DNA of 64,000 nt from Desulfurococcaceae archaeon MEX13E-LK6-19. GTDB taxonomy: Archaea > Thermoproteota > Thermoprotei_A > Sulfolobales > Desulfurococcaceae. Shown one piece after another: positions 54,353 to 63,498 of the stretch. The position numbers and the translations under genes were made by a program. Where the stretch lies: contig CP072660.1 of NCBI GenBank assembly GCA_029637525.1, positions 1,265,612 to 1,329,611 of the forward strand. The letters run 5' to 3'. Within the stretch, counting starts at the first letter, position 1; the number at the start of each line of letters is the position of its first letter. The notes beneath the pieces are model-generated. The model saw only the letters and a list, made by a program, of their open reading frames with translations, was not told the origin of the DNA and made no database searches.

Positions 54353-55186
54353 GTGGCGGGAGCAGGAACCAGGAAGACGCCGGTCATACAGATCATACTG
54401 GTGTTGGCGTTATCGCTCTTGGGAGGGATTGTGAAAGTACTTGGTGGAATACTCTATGGCTCCAAAGCACTCTTCGTTGATGCAATGACTTGTATAGCGA
54501 ACTTCGTGGCCTTGGTGGCTACAATACACTACTATCGTATAAGCCTCATACCACCTGATGAAGACCATCACTTCGGGCATTCCAGACTAGGTTTCGGGGG
54601 AGCACTTGTATCCATTCTAGCTTATTCTTTTGTAGCAGGCGTGGTTATAGTGGATCTCTTGTTTACACGCGAATACACTGTATCGATACTAGCACCAGTA
54701 TTCGCTGGACTAGGCTTCATACTATACCTGGGAGCAATACTTGTCGCGAAAAGGATAAGCTACTTCTTCGGACCCTACGCCATGTTCACGTACAGTGAAT
54801 TAATCGAGAGCATTACCGTTATAGCGGCTTCTCTCGGCGGTGCACTATACTCTTTCTACATAGACTTCGCGGGCGCGATAATACTCACAGCATACATTTT
54901 CTACGAGGTATACGATGTTGCGAAAGACATGTTCTACTACCTAAGCGATATGGCTCCGCCACCAGGGCTACTAGAGGAGATCAAGAACATTATCGAGTCT
55001 AGGGGGTATAGTGTTGAGCGGCTACGTATGAGAACTATCCTAAAAGGGCTATACCATGGTGAAGCGATCATTGTAGTCCCCCGGGATATGAGTGCAAATG
55101 AAGTGGCTAGAATTATAGAGGAGATTGTTGAGAACGTGAAAAGGAAATACAATGTGGACTTGATTATATCAATAAAAACAAGGTGA
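54353..55186 (+). CDS. Cation diffusion facilitator (CDF) transporter
   Basis: A 277-residue protein from the GTG at 54353, which has GGAGGAGG 3-6 nt upstream; the frame is open to 54311. About six membrane helices are predicted. SKALFVDAMTCIANFVAL contains the two Asp/Asn positions of the first metal site, DEDHHFGHSRLGFGG the His-rich loop, and a C-terminal alpha/beta domain (about residues 205-277) the cytoplasmic part. TM5 carries SELIESITV, where the usual H-x-x-x-D is S-E and E, so metal specificity is unclear. Zn, Mn or Fe export is likely. Confidence 0.82.
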   Translation: MAGAGTRKTPVIQIILVLALSLLGGIVKVLGGILYGSKALFVDAMTCIANFVALVATIHYYRISLIPPDEDHHFGHSRLGFGGALVSILAYSFVAGVVIVDLLFTREYTVSILAPVFAGLGFILYLGAILVAKRISYFFGPYAMFTYSELIESITVIAASLGGALYSFYIDFAGAIILTAYIFYEVYDVAKDMFYYLSDMAPPPGLLEEIKNIIESRGYSVERLRMRTILKGLYHGEAIIVVPRDMSANEVARIIEEIVENVKRKYNVDLIISIKTR

Positions 55187-55257
55187 AACACCTAAATAAC
55201 CATTTTAGACAATATTATTTTGCTACAACACAATAGTCTAGGCGGGTAATTGTAGCT

Positions 55258-57141
55258 GTGCCAGGCATCTACACCGACATAGTGGAGTTTATATTGTTTC
55301 TATCGATAGCAACGATATTCATATCCCTAATTAGGAGAATCCATGTCTACGTGCCATTACTCATATCAATATACTTGTGTATAACAGGAGTTTTGTCCAT
55401 AGACGCTATTATGAATAATGTCTCTACGGAACTACATATAGCTATAACGGATTCTCTTGGGAGAGGTATCATCATAAACTTCAATCTTAATCCATTGAAT
55501 GCTGTCTTCCTGCTAGCTTTCACACTAATAGGTATACCAGTAGCATTCTATAGCCTAGAATACCTGGTACATCATCATAGACACGAGGATCCCAGGCATT
55601 ACTGGCTCTACTTGAGTCTATCATACTTCTTCGTCTTGGTGTTCTTGCTGTCAGACAACTTCTTGGTCTTCTTGTTCTCACTCGATGCATTGATAATATT
55701 TCTTGGTCTCTTGATAGCTTTTGATCGAACATATGTGAAAGCTAGGGCGGCTGCTAGAATATACATTATAATGGGCTTGCTTGCAAGTGCTTTGATAATA
55801 ATGTCCTTGTCGATCATATACTTTGAGGTGAATGCTTATAGTTTCAGTGAACTAAGGGGCATTATGAGGTATAGTACCGTAACAAGAACTGCATCACTTT
55901 TCCTAGCATTACTCCTGGGGATAACTGGTTTCTCCATAAAATCGGGTATAGTACCATTCCATTCTTGGCTTCCTCGTGCACACGCTGAAGCGCCAACACC
56001 TATCTCTGCTCTACTAAGCGGATTCATTGTTAGTACTGGTGTCTATGGGTTGCTTGTGCTCTTAACTAGCATAGGTGTTGTGTTTGATACAATAGTTTTG
56101 CTAACAATGGCTATTGGCATGATCTCGGTGATCTATGGTGCTATCATGGCTTTGGCGCAGGATGATATAAAGAGGCTTCTAGCGTATAGCACCATTAGCC
56201 ATATGGGCTACTTGTTCATGATGACCTCAACCATGTATAGTAACATAGGCTCCGAAAACATGTACCATAAAGTACTTGGTGTAGTAATGCTTTCCTCAAT
56301 ACTATTGTATATGTTGAGTCACTCCGTGGCAAAAGCTACTTTGTTCCTCATAGCTGGCAACATAATATCGCATATAGGTACACGTGACCTCAATAAAATG
56401 GGTGGTTTAGCTAAAGAGATGAAGCTTGACTACATAGCTGTTGTCCTAGCCTCAATAGTAATGATAGGTCTCCCGCCGGCAATAGGGTTCCAAGCAAAGA
56501 CTCTATACCACTTATCGATCCTGGGGATGGAGCCGGGGGCTCTTGTATTTGATGTCTCGATAGCAGTATTCTCCGCTGTAATAACTACGAGTTATCTACT
56601 GAAAATAATCTACAAAGGGTTTGTTAGAGAAGCTCCTCATACGGAGTACTATGGGATAATTACCAGACATAAAGAAAAAATCCCCGAACTAATGACTTAC
56701 CCGCTCTACCTCCTCATAGGGACAACTATGTTCCTCGGCTTATGGACGGGGTTTACATTCTCCTTGATAAATAGTGTCTCGAGCCACGCTGGGGTCCTGA
56801 AAGAAATTATGCTGGAGCATCTTGTTGTAACACCTATACTAATATTATATCTCCCGCCCTGGGCCAACATGATATCTAATGTTTTAGCTGTTGTAGCAGC
56901 TATTGCTATAACCCCGTTGTCCATTATTGTTGGCTTTTGGTTCTGGACGCATATAGAGGTGATTAGCTACGAGTTTCACAAGATAGCTGATCTGGTTTAC
57001 CACGCGTATTTCCTTAGGTATACAAGGAGGACACTATATGGTATAGTGGCTAAGCTGGAGGTCATAGAAGACAATTACTGGCTTACACTACTAGCCTCGC
57101 TAGCATTACTGCTGTTCATGTTAGTAATGCTTTTAAGGTGA
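55258..57141 (+). CDS. Mrp/Mbh-type antiporter-like subunit (NuoL/MrpA-like)
   Basis: A 627-residue protein with about 14-16 membrane helices, starting the antiporter module. The proton/cation channel family shares HSWLPRAHAEAPTPISALLSGF around residue 240 with MrpA, MrpD and NuoL/M/N. In TM5 the aligned acidic residue is Asp (NFLVFLFSLDALIIF) where NuoL has Glu; the TM7 Lys (SIKSGIVPFH) is present. The C-terminal tail is longer than in MrpD. It probably moves H+ or Na+ with the next three subunits. GTG start. Confidence 0.85.
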   Translation: MPGIYTDIVEFILFLSIATIFISLIRRIHVYVPLLISIYLCITGVLSIDAIMNNVSTELHIAITDSLGRGIIINFNLNPLNAVFLLAFTLIGIPVAFYSLEYLVHHHRHEDPRHYWLYLSLSYFFVLVFLLSDNFLVFLFSLDALIIFLGLLIAFDRTYVKARAAARIYIIMGLLASALIIMSLSIIYFEVNAYSFSELRGIMRYSTVTRTASLFLALLLGITGFSIKSGIVPFHSWLPRAHAEAPTPISALLSGFIVSTGVYGLLVLLTSIGVVFDTIVLLTMAIGMISVIYGAIMALAQDDIKRLLAYSTISHMGYLFMMTSTMYSNIGSENMYHKVLGVVMLSSILLYMLSHSVAKATLFLIAGNIISHIGTRDLNKMGGLAKEMKLDYIAVVLASIVMIGLPPAIGFQAKTLYHLSILGMEPGALVFDVSIAVFSAVITTSYLLKIIYKGFVREAPHTEYYGIITRHKEKIPELMTYPLYLLIGTTMFLGLWTGFTFSLINSVSSHAGVLKEIMLEHLVVTPILILYLPPWANMISNVLAVVAAIAITPLSIIVGFWFWTHIEVISYEFHKIADLVYHAYFLRYTRRTLYGIVAKLEVIEDNYWLTLLASLALLLFMLVMLLR

Positions 57142-57203
57142 TTTTTCAGCTACTACACACAGAAGTCTCTTCTCTGCACAAGAAGGCTCTTTGATACAGT
57201 GTA

Positions 57204-58010
57204 ATGGCTGATAGTATGTATGTAAAAAAGTGGATTCAAGTAATGGTATTGGTTGCGATCGTGGTCACGGTGTCTATAGTGCTTACAGTAAACAACATGA
57301 CGCTTATCCCTGTATACAGTGACTTAAAGCCCTTGTCCAAATGGATTCTCTACTTCTCATATAATCCAGCATACCCATTATTCACGTCGCTAACACCAGC
57401 CATAGTTAATGCCGTCGTATGGGATTACAGAGGGGTTGACACGTTCTTCGAGACAAGCGTGTTGTTTGCAGCAGTAATAGGCTCTATAACAATATACTAC
57501 GAGTACTTCTACGAGAAACCACGTAAGGGCAGGGGGTTGTCGCTTATCATCAGGACTATTGTTAAACTAACAATGTTTATAGCCATAGCACTAGGACTAG
57601 CCATAGCATTGAAGGGGCATATCACTCCAGCGGGAGGATTCCAGGGAGGAGCTGTTGCGGCAGCAATAGTATACGTTATGGCTATGGCTTACTCTCTATA
57701 CTGGCTCTACATCCGCGGTATTACACAAACGAGAATGCTTGTACTGAGGACGAGCGGTCTCCTTGGAATAACTATGGTGGCATTGATGCCGGTGCTACTG
57801 GGTCTACTACTTGGCTCTAATGGCTATATTCTGCAAAACCAGCCTAAAGAGGACGCCCCCATAGGGTATAGCTATCCGATAGAAGACTATAGAGTATCTC
57901 TGACAATACTATTGTTCAACGTATTCGAGTTCTTGACTGTACTAGCAGCATTCACGTTGTTGTTAATGATCCTCTATACTGCTGGGAAGAAAGAGGTGAT
58001 TATAGAGTAA
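57204..58010 (+). CDS. MbhE-MrpB fusion subunit
   Basis: A 268-residue protein with two parts. Residues 1-105 resemble the MrpA C-terminal/MbhE domain (PAIVNAVVWDYRGVDTFFETSVLFAAVIG). Residues 115-260 are the MrpB/MnhB family (TIVKLTMFIAIALGLAIALKGHITPAGGFQGGAVAAAIVYVMA). In bacterial Mrp the first part is the end of MrpA; here it is attached to MrpB. The ATG start follows the previous gene by 63 bp. The next gene overlaps its stop by 1 bp. Confidence 0.82.
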   Translation: MADSMYVKKWIQVMVLVAIVVTVSIVLTVNNMTLIPVYSDLKPLSKWILYFSYNPAYPLFTSLTPAIVNAVVWDYRGVDTFFETSVLFAAVIGSITIYYEYFYEKPRKGRGLSLIIRTIVKLTMFIAIALGLAIALKGHITPAGGFQGGAVAAAIVYVMAMAYSLYWLYIRGITQTRMLVLRTSGLLGITMVALMPVLLGLLLGSNGYILQNQPKEDAPIGYSYPIEDYRVSLTILLFNVFEFLTVLAAFTLLLMILYTAGKKEVIIE

Positions 58011-58438
58011 TGGATTCAACGCTATTGTTCATCAACATACTGGTTGTATCACTAGTGACAAACTTGTTTATAGCTCTCTATGGCCTCATATTCAAGCCTA
58101 ATATGGTGAAGAAGATTATATCACTTACAATATTCAGTGATACAGCATCAATCACGGCAGTCCTAATAGGCTATAGGATAAAGGTAGTTCCATGGCCGCC
58201 TGTTTATCTCGAGCCCTCTAACCCCAACTACGTGTATGAGCTCCTGGAGAAAAGTGTTGACCCAGTACCACAAGCCCTGGTGATAACAGCTATCGTGATT
58301 AGTCTCAGCTTCATAATATTCTTGTCCGTGATAACGCTGAGGCTCTACGAGGTGTTTGGGTCGGTTAACCTGCATTTGGCGTTGAAGAGAGAGGCTATAG
58401 AGCATGTTGAGAGCGAGTACGAAGTCTATGAGGAGTAG
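58010..58438 (+). CDS. MrpC/MnhC subunit (NuoK-like)
   Basis: A 142-residue protein with three membrane helices (about residues 4-25, 33-55 and 88-112), the NuoK fold. KPNMVKKIISLTIFSDTASITAVLIGY contains the typical start of helix 2, and the loop PNYVYELLEKSVDPVPQALVITAIVI leads to helix 3 as in MnhC. The ATG overlaps the stop of the previous gene (TAATG), so expression is coupled. The C-terminal tail is long and charged. Confidence 0.88.
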   Translation: MDSTLLFINILVVSLVTNLFIALYGLIFKPNMVKKIISLTIFSDTASITAVLIGYRIKVVPWPPVYLEPSNPNYVYELLEKSVDPVPQALVITAIVISLSFIIFLSVITLRLYEVFGSVNLHLALKREAIEHVESEYEVYEE

Positions 58439-58453
58439 GGCATGGTGTAGAGC

Positions 58454-60061
58454 ATGGCTGTTGAAGTATCTATTGTTCTCGGTTTATCCTCGATAGCCCC
58501 AATGGCTTTTGCTTTCAGTCTCCCTCTCCTCGGCAAGATCGTTAAGAACAGGGTTATCGAAACCATATACTTCATAGTCGCGACTGGAATCGTATTTATA
58601 CTCAACACGATTATTGCCTACAAGGTGTTTGTAGAAAACATAATCCTTGTCTACCCCTTTGGTGGATGGCCTCCTCCATTGGGTATAGCGTATATTGCTG
58701 ATAAGCTGAGTGCATTACTGGGCTTCATTACTGCTTTAACGATATTTGTTGTCTCGCTATATATACAATGGTATAGTAGGCATATGGAGAACTACTTGAT
58801 GCTCTATACCCTCGTGCTAATTCTTGAAGCAGGGTTCATGGGGTTCCTGTATACTAGTGATGTATTCAATATTTATGTGATGCTTGAAGTAATTGGTCTC
58901 TCGACATATCCTCTCGTCGCCTTCTATAGTCATAAGAGGAAAGCTCTTGTGGCAGCGGCTAGGTACGCTATCCTAGCGGCTACGATAACAGCACTGTACT
59001 TCTTCTCCACGGTACTTCTCTATGGTGTTGCCGGGACACTGAATATGGGTTGTCTTGCTCTTAAGGCGAGGAACATTACTATGGGATCTATAGGTGACCC
59101 GTTTTTCAATAACGAGGTTTATGGCCCAATGTTTTATTTCACGTTCTACCTAGCAATGGCTCTATGGACATCGTTCCTTATATCAGCGTTGTTTCCGAAT
59201 CATTTCTGGCTACCTGATGCACACTCCGAGGCTCCATCGCCTATAAGTGCTATATTGTCTGGTCTCGCTGTGAATATGGGAGTATACTTCTTCATGAGGA
59301 TCACGTATACTGTCTACAATGGTGGTGTTTTCGCCAGGGAACTGGTTAGCGTCCGTGATATAACTCTCCTACTGGCATCCATAGCGACATTCTATGGGGC
59401 GTTGATGATGGGGTTTGAAGACGATGTAAAGAGGATACTGGCCTACAGCACGGTCATGAATATAGGCTTCATATACATGGGTATAAGCCTTGGGACAATA
59501 CTAGGAGTCACAGCTGGATTATACCACTTGATGAACCATGCTATTGGGAAAACACTAGCCTTCATAGCCATCGGTGTCTTCGTTAGGAGATATAGGACGA
59601 GAAACATCAGGGCTCTCGAGGGAGTTGGGCACGTCTACCCGCTCGCCATGTTTGCGTTGATAGCAGGGTTCTTGCATCTTATTGGTCTCCCGCCTTTCGG
59701 CGGGTTCTTCAGCAAAGTACTATTATTCCAAGCACTAGTTGAAGCAAACAATTATGCTGTAGCATCTGTTCTAATAGTTTCTACAGTTGCTTCATCATAT
59801 GGTTACTTGAGGGTACTCGAGCATCTATGGCATATGCCTTTCCCATCAAAAATAATCAAGAAAGAAAGACTCTCTCTCAGCGTCAAGACTGTTATCCTTG
59901 TACTCATTTTATGGATAATAATGCTGGGTTTCCTACAGTCAACACTAGTAGACATTCTCAACGATACTAGCAGACAATTACTAAGAGACTACACTACATA
60001 CATAACAGCACTCTACACACTCTACAAAAACATGATACCACCAGGTATTACACTACCATAG
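58454..60061 (+). CDS. MrpD/MnhD-type antiporter subunit (NuoM/N-like)
   Basis: A 535-residue protein with about 14 helices. NHFWLPDAHSEAPSPISAILSGLAVNMGVY is the typical core; VFNIYVMLEVIGLSTYPL supplies the TM5 Glu. The TM7 position usually holding Lys appears as Ile/Ser (SFLISALFPNH), which differs from most family members. The remainder matches MrpD: GFLHLIGLPPFGGFFSK and a long C-terminal helix. ATG start 15 bp after the MrpC stop, closing the four-gene run. Confidence 0.87.
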   Translation: MAVEVSIVLGLSSIAPMAFAFSLPLLGKIVKNRVIETIYFIVATGIVFILNTIIAYKVFVENIILVYPFGGWPPPLGIAYIADKLSALLGFITALTIFVVSLYIQWYSRHMENYLMLYTLVLILEAGFMGFLYTSDVFNIYVMLEVIGLSTYPLVAFYSHKRKALVAAARYAILAATITALYFFSTVLLYGVAGTLNMGCLALKARNITMGSIGDPFFNNEVYGPMFYFTFYLAMALWTSFLISALFPNHFWLPDAHSEAPSPISAILSGLAVNMGVYFFMRITYTVYNGGVFARELVSVRDITLLLASIATFYGALMMGFEDDVKRILAYSTVMNIGFIYMGISLGTILGVTAGLYHLMNHAIGKTLAFIAIGVFVRRYRTRNIRALEGVGHVYPLAMFALIAGFLHLIGLPPFGGFFSKVLLFQALVEANNYAVASVLIVSTVASSYGYLRVLEHLWHMPFPSKIIKKERLSLSVKTVILVLILWIIMLGFLQSTLVDILNDTSRQLLRDYTTYITALYTLYKNMIPPGITLP

Positions 60062-60165
60062 AGAAGGGTGTTGAGGAGAGGAAGCCCGGTATCATCCAGA
60101 GCCTATGCGGCTACGTCAACCGGGAGCGGGGGACCCAGTTAATTCTCTGATTAAGCCGGGTGTAA
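60062..60165 (+). ncRNA. GC-rich hairpin island, possible structured RNA
   Basis: The 100 bp after the antiporter operon are much richer in G+C than the other gaps. CCCGG (60085-60089) pairs with CCGGG (60120-60124) and encloses AGCC (60100-60103) and GGCT (60109-60112), a second stem around TATGC. A further CCGGG (60156-60160) could pair with the same 5' arm. In AT-rich hyperthermophiles such islands are a common sign of structured RNA. No known RNA family (tRNA, RNase P, SRP) matches; the strand is uncertain. Confidence 0.3.
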
Positions 60166-60284
60166 TAATGCTTATCTTGCTATTGTAGAAACACTTACAA
60201 CTAAATGGTTAATATCCTCTAAAGCAATAGTTTCAACACAAGACAGAGGAAACAATGTCTCGTAGGGAAGGTGTCTAGTAGGCA

Positions 60285-61136
60285 TTGAAGGAGCCTAGTT
60301 TTATCACCTATAGAAACCCGTGGGAGCTAGCATTCGAGTGTAGTAAGGAGAGATGCGATATCGAAGAGATTACCCGGGTTCTGAGAAGAATATTCATGGA
60401 AAGCGATGTAAAGTCTAGAGAGTATTTATGGGCACTAGAGTTCATCAAGGCGTTCAAAGCTAATGCCAAAGAAGACAAGGTACTCGAGCTTGCATTGAAG
60501 ATGTTCACGAGAGAAGTTAGAGGCAAGTTATTGAGGGACACGAGTCCAACAACAATAGTTTCTGTTCATGAAGAAAACTTCTACTTGTCAATGGGTCTCC
60601 TAACTATATGGGAGTATCTCGCCATAGTTGGAGTTCATGATAGTATAGGAGCCTATATATCAAGTCTAATTGATGAGCTGTGGGATGATATTGCTTTAAA
60701 CTACAATAAAGTAAGGGATCTAGCTAAAGCAGTTATTGAAGGACCTCTATCTATGTTGCCGGAAAATATAGTCTTTAACGTAGTGAAAGAGATCATGGGG
60801 AAAAGCGATAAAGAGGATACATTATTGTTTAAGATAGAGCTACTTTACTCGTTAACAGAGTGGTATAACCCAAAGATACTGCTTTACGATGACAAACATA
60901 GGGAACTACTCATAAAATCTATGAAGAATATCTTGAAGAAGATCATTGAGCTAACCGGGAGGAATCCTGAGAAATCAATTTCCCTAATGAAGGAATTCAT
61001 GGTTACTCTAGGAAGGATAGACAAGTTGTGTCTAACACAACTTATGGATACAAAACCGTGTGATACCATTAGAGAATCGATAGTCAGGGAAATGATGATG
61101 TTATTTACTGTAGCTAAAGAGAAAGGATACATCTAA
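60285..61136 (+). CDS. Unknown helical repeat-like protein
   Basis: A 283-residue soluble protein made almost only of helices of about 20 residues in sequence (SREYLWALEFIKAFKANAKEDK, EKSISLMKEFMVTLGRIDKL), a pattern like HEAT or ARM-type solenoids, though no repeat consensus is fixed. It has four Cys and no signal. The start is TTG at 60285 with GGGAAGGTG 12 nt upstream. No family is recognised and neighbours give no clue. Confidence 0.5.
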   Translation: MKEPSFITYRNPWELAFECSKERCDIEEITRVLRRIFMESDVKSREYLWALEFIKAFKANAKEDKVLELALKMFTREVRGKLLRDTSPTTIVSVHEENFYLSMGLLTIWEYLAIVGVHDSIGAYISSLIDELWDDIALNYNKVRDLAKAVIEGPLSMLPENIVFNVVKEIMGKSDKEDTLLFKIELLYSLTEWYNPKILLYDDKHRELLIKSMKNILKKIIELTGRNPEKSISLMKEFMVTLGRIDKLCLTQLMDTKPCDTIRESIVREMMMLFTVAKEKGYI

Positions 61137-61162
61137 GAAACATACTAGCAACGCTGAATCAT

Positions 61163-63061
61163 TTAAGATTCTAGTTCAATGAGTTTCAATAAGTTCTTAG
61201 TAAAACTTGATGCAGACGGGCATACGTGTATACATTTTCTACAGCTATCACATTTATCTGGCTCTATTTCTCCTGGCTTGATTGCTCTTCTTGGACACGT
61301 TATCTGGCATAGGCCGCAGCCGTAGCATAGGCTGATCATGAAGATCATTGGCGCCACTTTCTTAATGATACTCTTTACCACCTTGGGGTTTCTTGTGCAC
61401 ACTTCTATTCTTCCATCATTATAGACTCTAGCCTTGTGTTCTCCAATACTAACTTCTACATAGTTGTCTTTCCTGGTTCCCTTTAACCCTGTGATCTTGA
61501 GGTATTTCACGTATTTGTCTAAGTCTACTCCACGTATATTGTGTAGATGTATTATCTTGCATAACTTGTTCTCTGTCGAGACTTCTATTGCTAGCGAAGC
61601 GTAGTGGGATACACTGGTTTCGATGATATCTCTTGCTTTGAGCCCTAGTTTTTTGACCAAGAATATTATCTCGCTGGGGTACCCGAATCTCCACCTCCAT
61701 AAACCATAGTCTACCCATGGACGTGGCAGTCTCGTTTCTCTAGCATAGCGTGAGAGGTACCTGTACCATCTATCCCATAGGCTTCTATGTGTCTCTCTCA
61801 CTGCATCTATTTCGGCGAGCCTGCTTGTCGGGCAGAGATAGCATCCTATTCTCTCATAGCCCATTTTATACAAGGGGTTCAGTGGGAGTCCACGGTACTC
61901 AATGTACATGAATACCTCTAGGCTAGTCCAGTTCTGTATAGGAGCGGCAATGTAGTCGAATGCTGTTGACCCACTTGGCGCTAGTCTCCCTGCTAGTGCT
62001 CTCGAGGTGCTCTCGTATCTCCTCTGACCAACAATACTGACAATCCTGTCGAACTTCTTCTTGAGTACGCGGGCTACGAAACTAAGCTTGATTACTTTGC
62101 AGCACCACCTATAGTCTCTCGCTGGGGGCCCGTAGACGCTTAATGCTCGCCAGAAAGTGTCTCCCGCCTCGATCCTAATGAGGTCGAGACCTAGCTTCTC
62201 GACAACCTTCTCCACGGTCTCTATGGTCTCGGGGAACTCTATCCCTGTGTCCAGGAAAACAGCTTTGTTGTAGCCTGCTAGAACAGCTGTATATGCTGCC
62301 GATGTGCTGTCCTTGCCTCCGCTGATGTTTATGAGTGGTGTTCCATACTTGTCTATAGTCTTGAGGAACTCGATTGCGTCTCTCTCAAGAGCATCCAAGT
62401 GCTCACTGTTGGCTTCCACCAGATCCCTTAGAGTCTTCCTCTCGGGTTCGAAGTAGAAGTCTCTAGAAAGTCTCCACACCTTGGCAACCCTGATCCTTCC
62501 GTCCCTCATGTTTTTACCTAGCCCGTAGACATCCTGGTTCCTAGAAGCTATAGGGATCCATTTCAAGTCGCTTGGCGGTTTTCCTCTATAGTCTCCTTGG
62601 CTGAGCACATCGTCTTCGTGGATAGTCTTCGTAGCAACTATGAAGGGGGCTAGCTCCTCGTCAGCAATAAGTTTCACTCCATAGTACATTGGCTTGAAAA
62701 CCCATTTTCTAGAATAGATATCGTACTCACGGATCCCAATACTATACCCGGACACTATCACTTCATCCGAGGCATCAATAGACTGGACCTTGTTGAGCAG
62801 TACAAGAGGTTGTTTCCCGAAAACCCTGTCCGCAAGCTCTCTACCATAACTCTCCTCTACAGCCCTACGAGTAACCTCGACATCCTTCTCAAAAGCAGGC
62901 CTAATATCACCAGGGGGTACAAGCTTTATCCTAAAGAGCTCGCCATACCTCCTCCTATCATAACTGAAAACAGGTACTCCAAGGTCACGCGACCAATAAA
63001 CCAGAGGGACTATGCTCCGGAAAAGCCTTGTAGCCTCAAGCCCCTTAAGTCTCCTACCCAT
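61163..63061 (-). CDS. PP-loop ATPase with PUA and ferredoxin domains (PAPS reductase family)
   Basis: A 632-residue, multi-domain protein. Residues about 95-165 resemble a PUA RNA-binding domain, residues about 245-430 are a PP-loop ATPase (SGGKDSTSA at 247-255, then FLDTGIEFPET), with RWCCK and GCYLCPTS Cys motifs, and the last 80 residues hold two [4Fe-4S] ferredoxin sites (CYGCGLCQITCP and CDSCRKCIHVCP). The assimilatory PAPS reductase end-motif ECGxH is missing. It may insert sulfur or modify RNA with a redox supply. The ATG at 63061 with GGAGTGG upstream is preferred over the GTG at 63070. Confidence 0.85.
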   Translation of the reverse strand: MGRRLKGLEATRLFRSIVPLVYWSRDLGVPVFSYDRRRYGELFRIKLVPPGDIRPAFEKDVEVTRRAVEESYGRELADRVFGKQPLVLLNKVQSIDASDEVIVSGYSIGIREYDIYSRKWVFKPMYYGVKLIADEELAPFIVATKTIHEDDVLSQGDYRGKPPSDLKWIPIASRNQDVYGLGKNMRDGRIRVAKVWRLSRDFYFEPERKTLRDLVEANSEHLDALERDAIEFLKTIDKYGTPLINISGGKDSTSAAYTAVLAGYNKAVFLDTGIEFPETIETVEKVVEKLGLDLIRIEAGDTFWRALSVYGPPARDYRWCCKVIKLSFVARVLKKKFDRIVSIVGQRRYESTSRALAGRLAPSGSTAFDYIAAPIQNWTSLEVFMYIEYRGLPLNPLYKMGYERIGCYLCPTSRLAEIDAVRETHRSLWDRWYRYLSRYARETRLPRPWVDYGLWRWRFGYPSEIIFLVKKLGLKARDIIETSVSHYASLAIEVSTENKLCKIIHLHNIRGVDLDKYVKYLKITGLKGTRKDNYVEVSIGEHKARVYNDGRIEVCTRNPKVVKSIIKKVAPMIFMISLCYGCGLCQITCPRRAIKPGEIEPDKCDSCRKCIHVCPSASSFTKNLLKLIELES

Positions 63062-63267
63062 ACTATCCACTCCACAAAAACAAGTCCAACAACCCTAATA
63101 ACACTTCCTCAAATCCTATAAAACACAAAGACACTTAGCGTAACATACGAAGAAATAAAGTGATATACTTGTTTGACTTAAGACTACTTCTCCTTCCTAG
63201 ATAAGAAGCATTGGTTTACCCAACTGTTTATTAATTGGTTTACCTAAATGTATACCTTGGTGATTAC

Positions 63268-63498
63268 ATGAGTGTTGTTAGTTTTAAGGTAAAGAGGGAA
63301 ATCAAGGAGAAGATGGAGAAGTATAAGGATAGAATCAACTGGGCTGAAGAGCTTAGAAGGTTTGTTGAAGAGAGAATTAGAGAGCTTGAAGCCGAGGAGA
63401 ATATGAGGAGAGTTATTGAAGAGCTTGAGAAAATACCCGTACATGCTCCACAGGGTTTCTCGAAAACTTCTGTGAGGGAGGATCGTGATAGTAGTTGA
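63268..63498 (+). CDS. vapB: VapB-type antitoxin
   Basis: A 76-residue protein from the ATG at 63268, with GGTGATT upstream; the frame is open from 63235. SVVSFKVKREIKEKMEKYKDRINWAEELRRFVEERIRELEAEENMRRVIEEL forms a DNA-binding ribbon-like strand followed by long charged helices, as in archaeal VapB. The tail APQGFSKTSVREDRDS is probably the toxin-binding part. Its last 14 bases overlap the toxin gene, so the two are translated together. Confidence 0.8.
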   Translation: MSVVSFKVKREIKEKMEKYKDRINWAEELRRFVEERIRELEAEENMRRVIEELEKIPVHAPQGFSKTSVREDRDSS

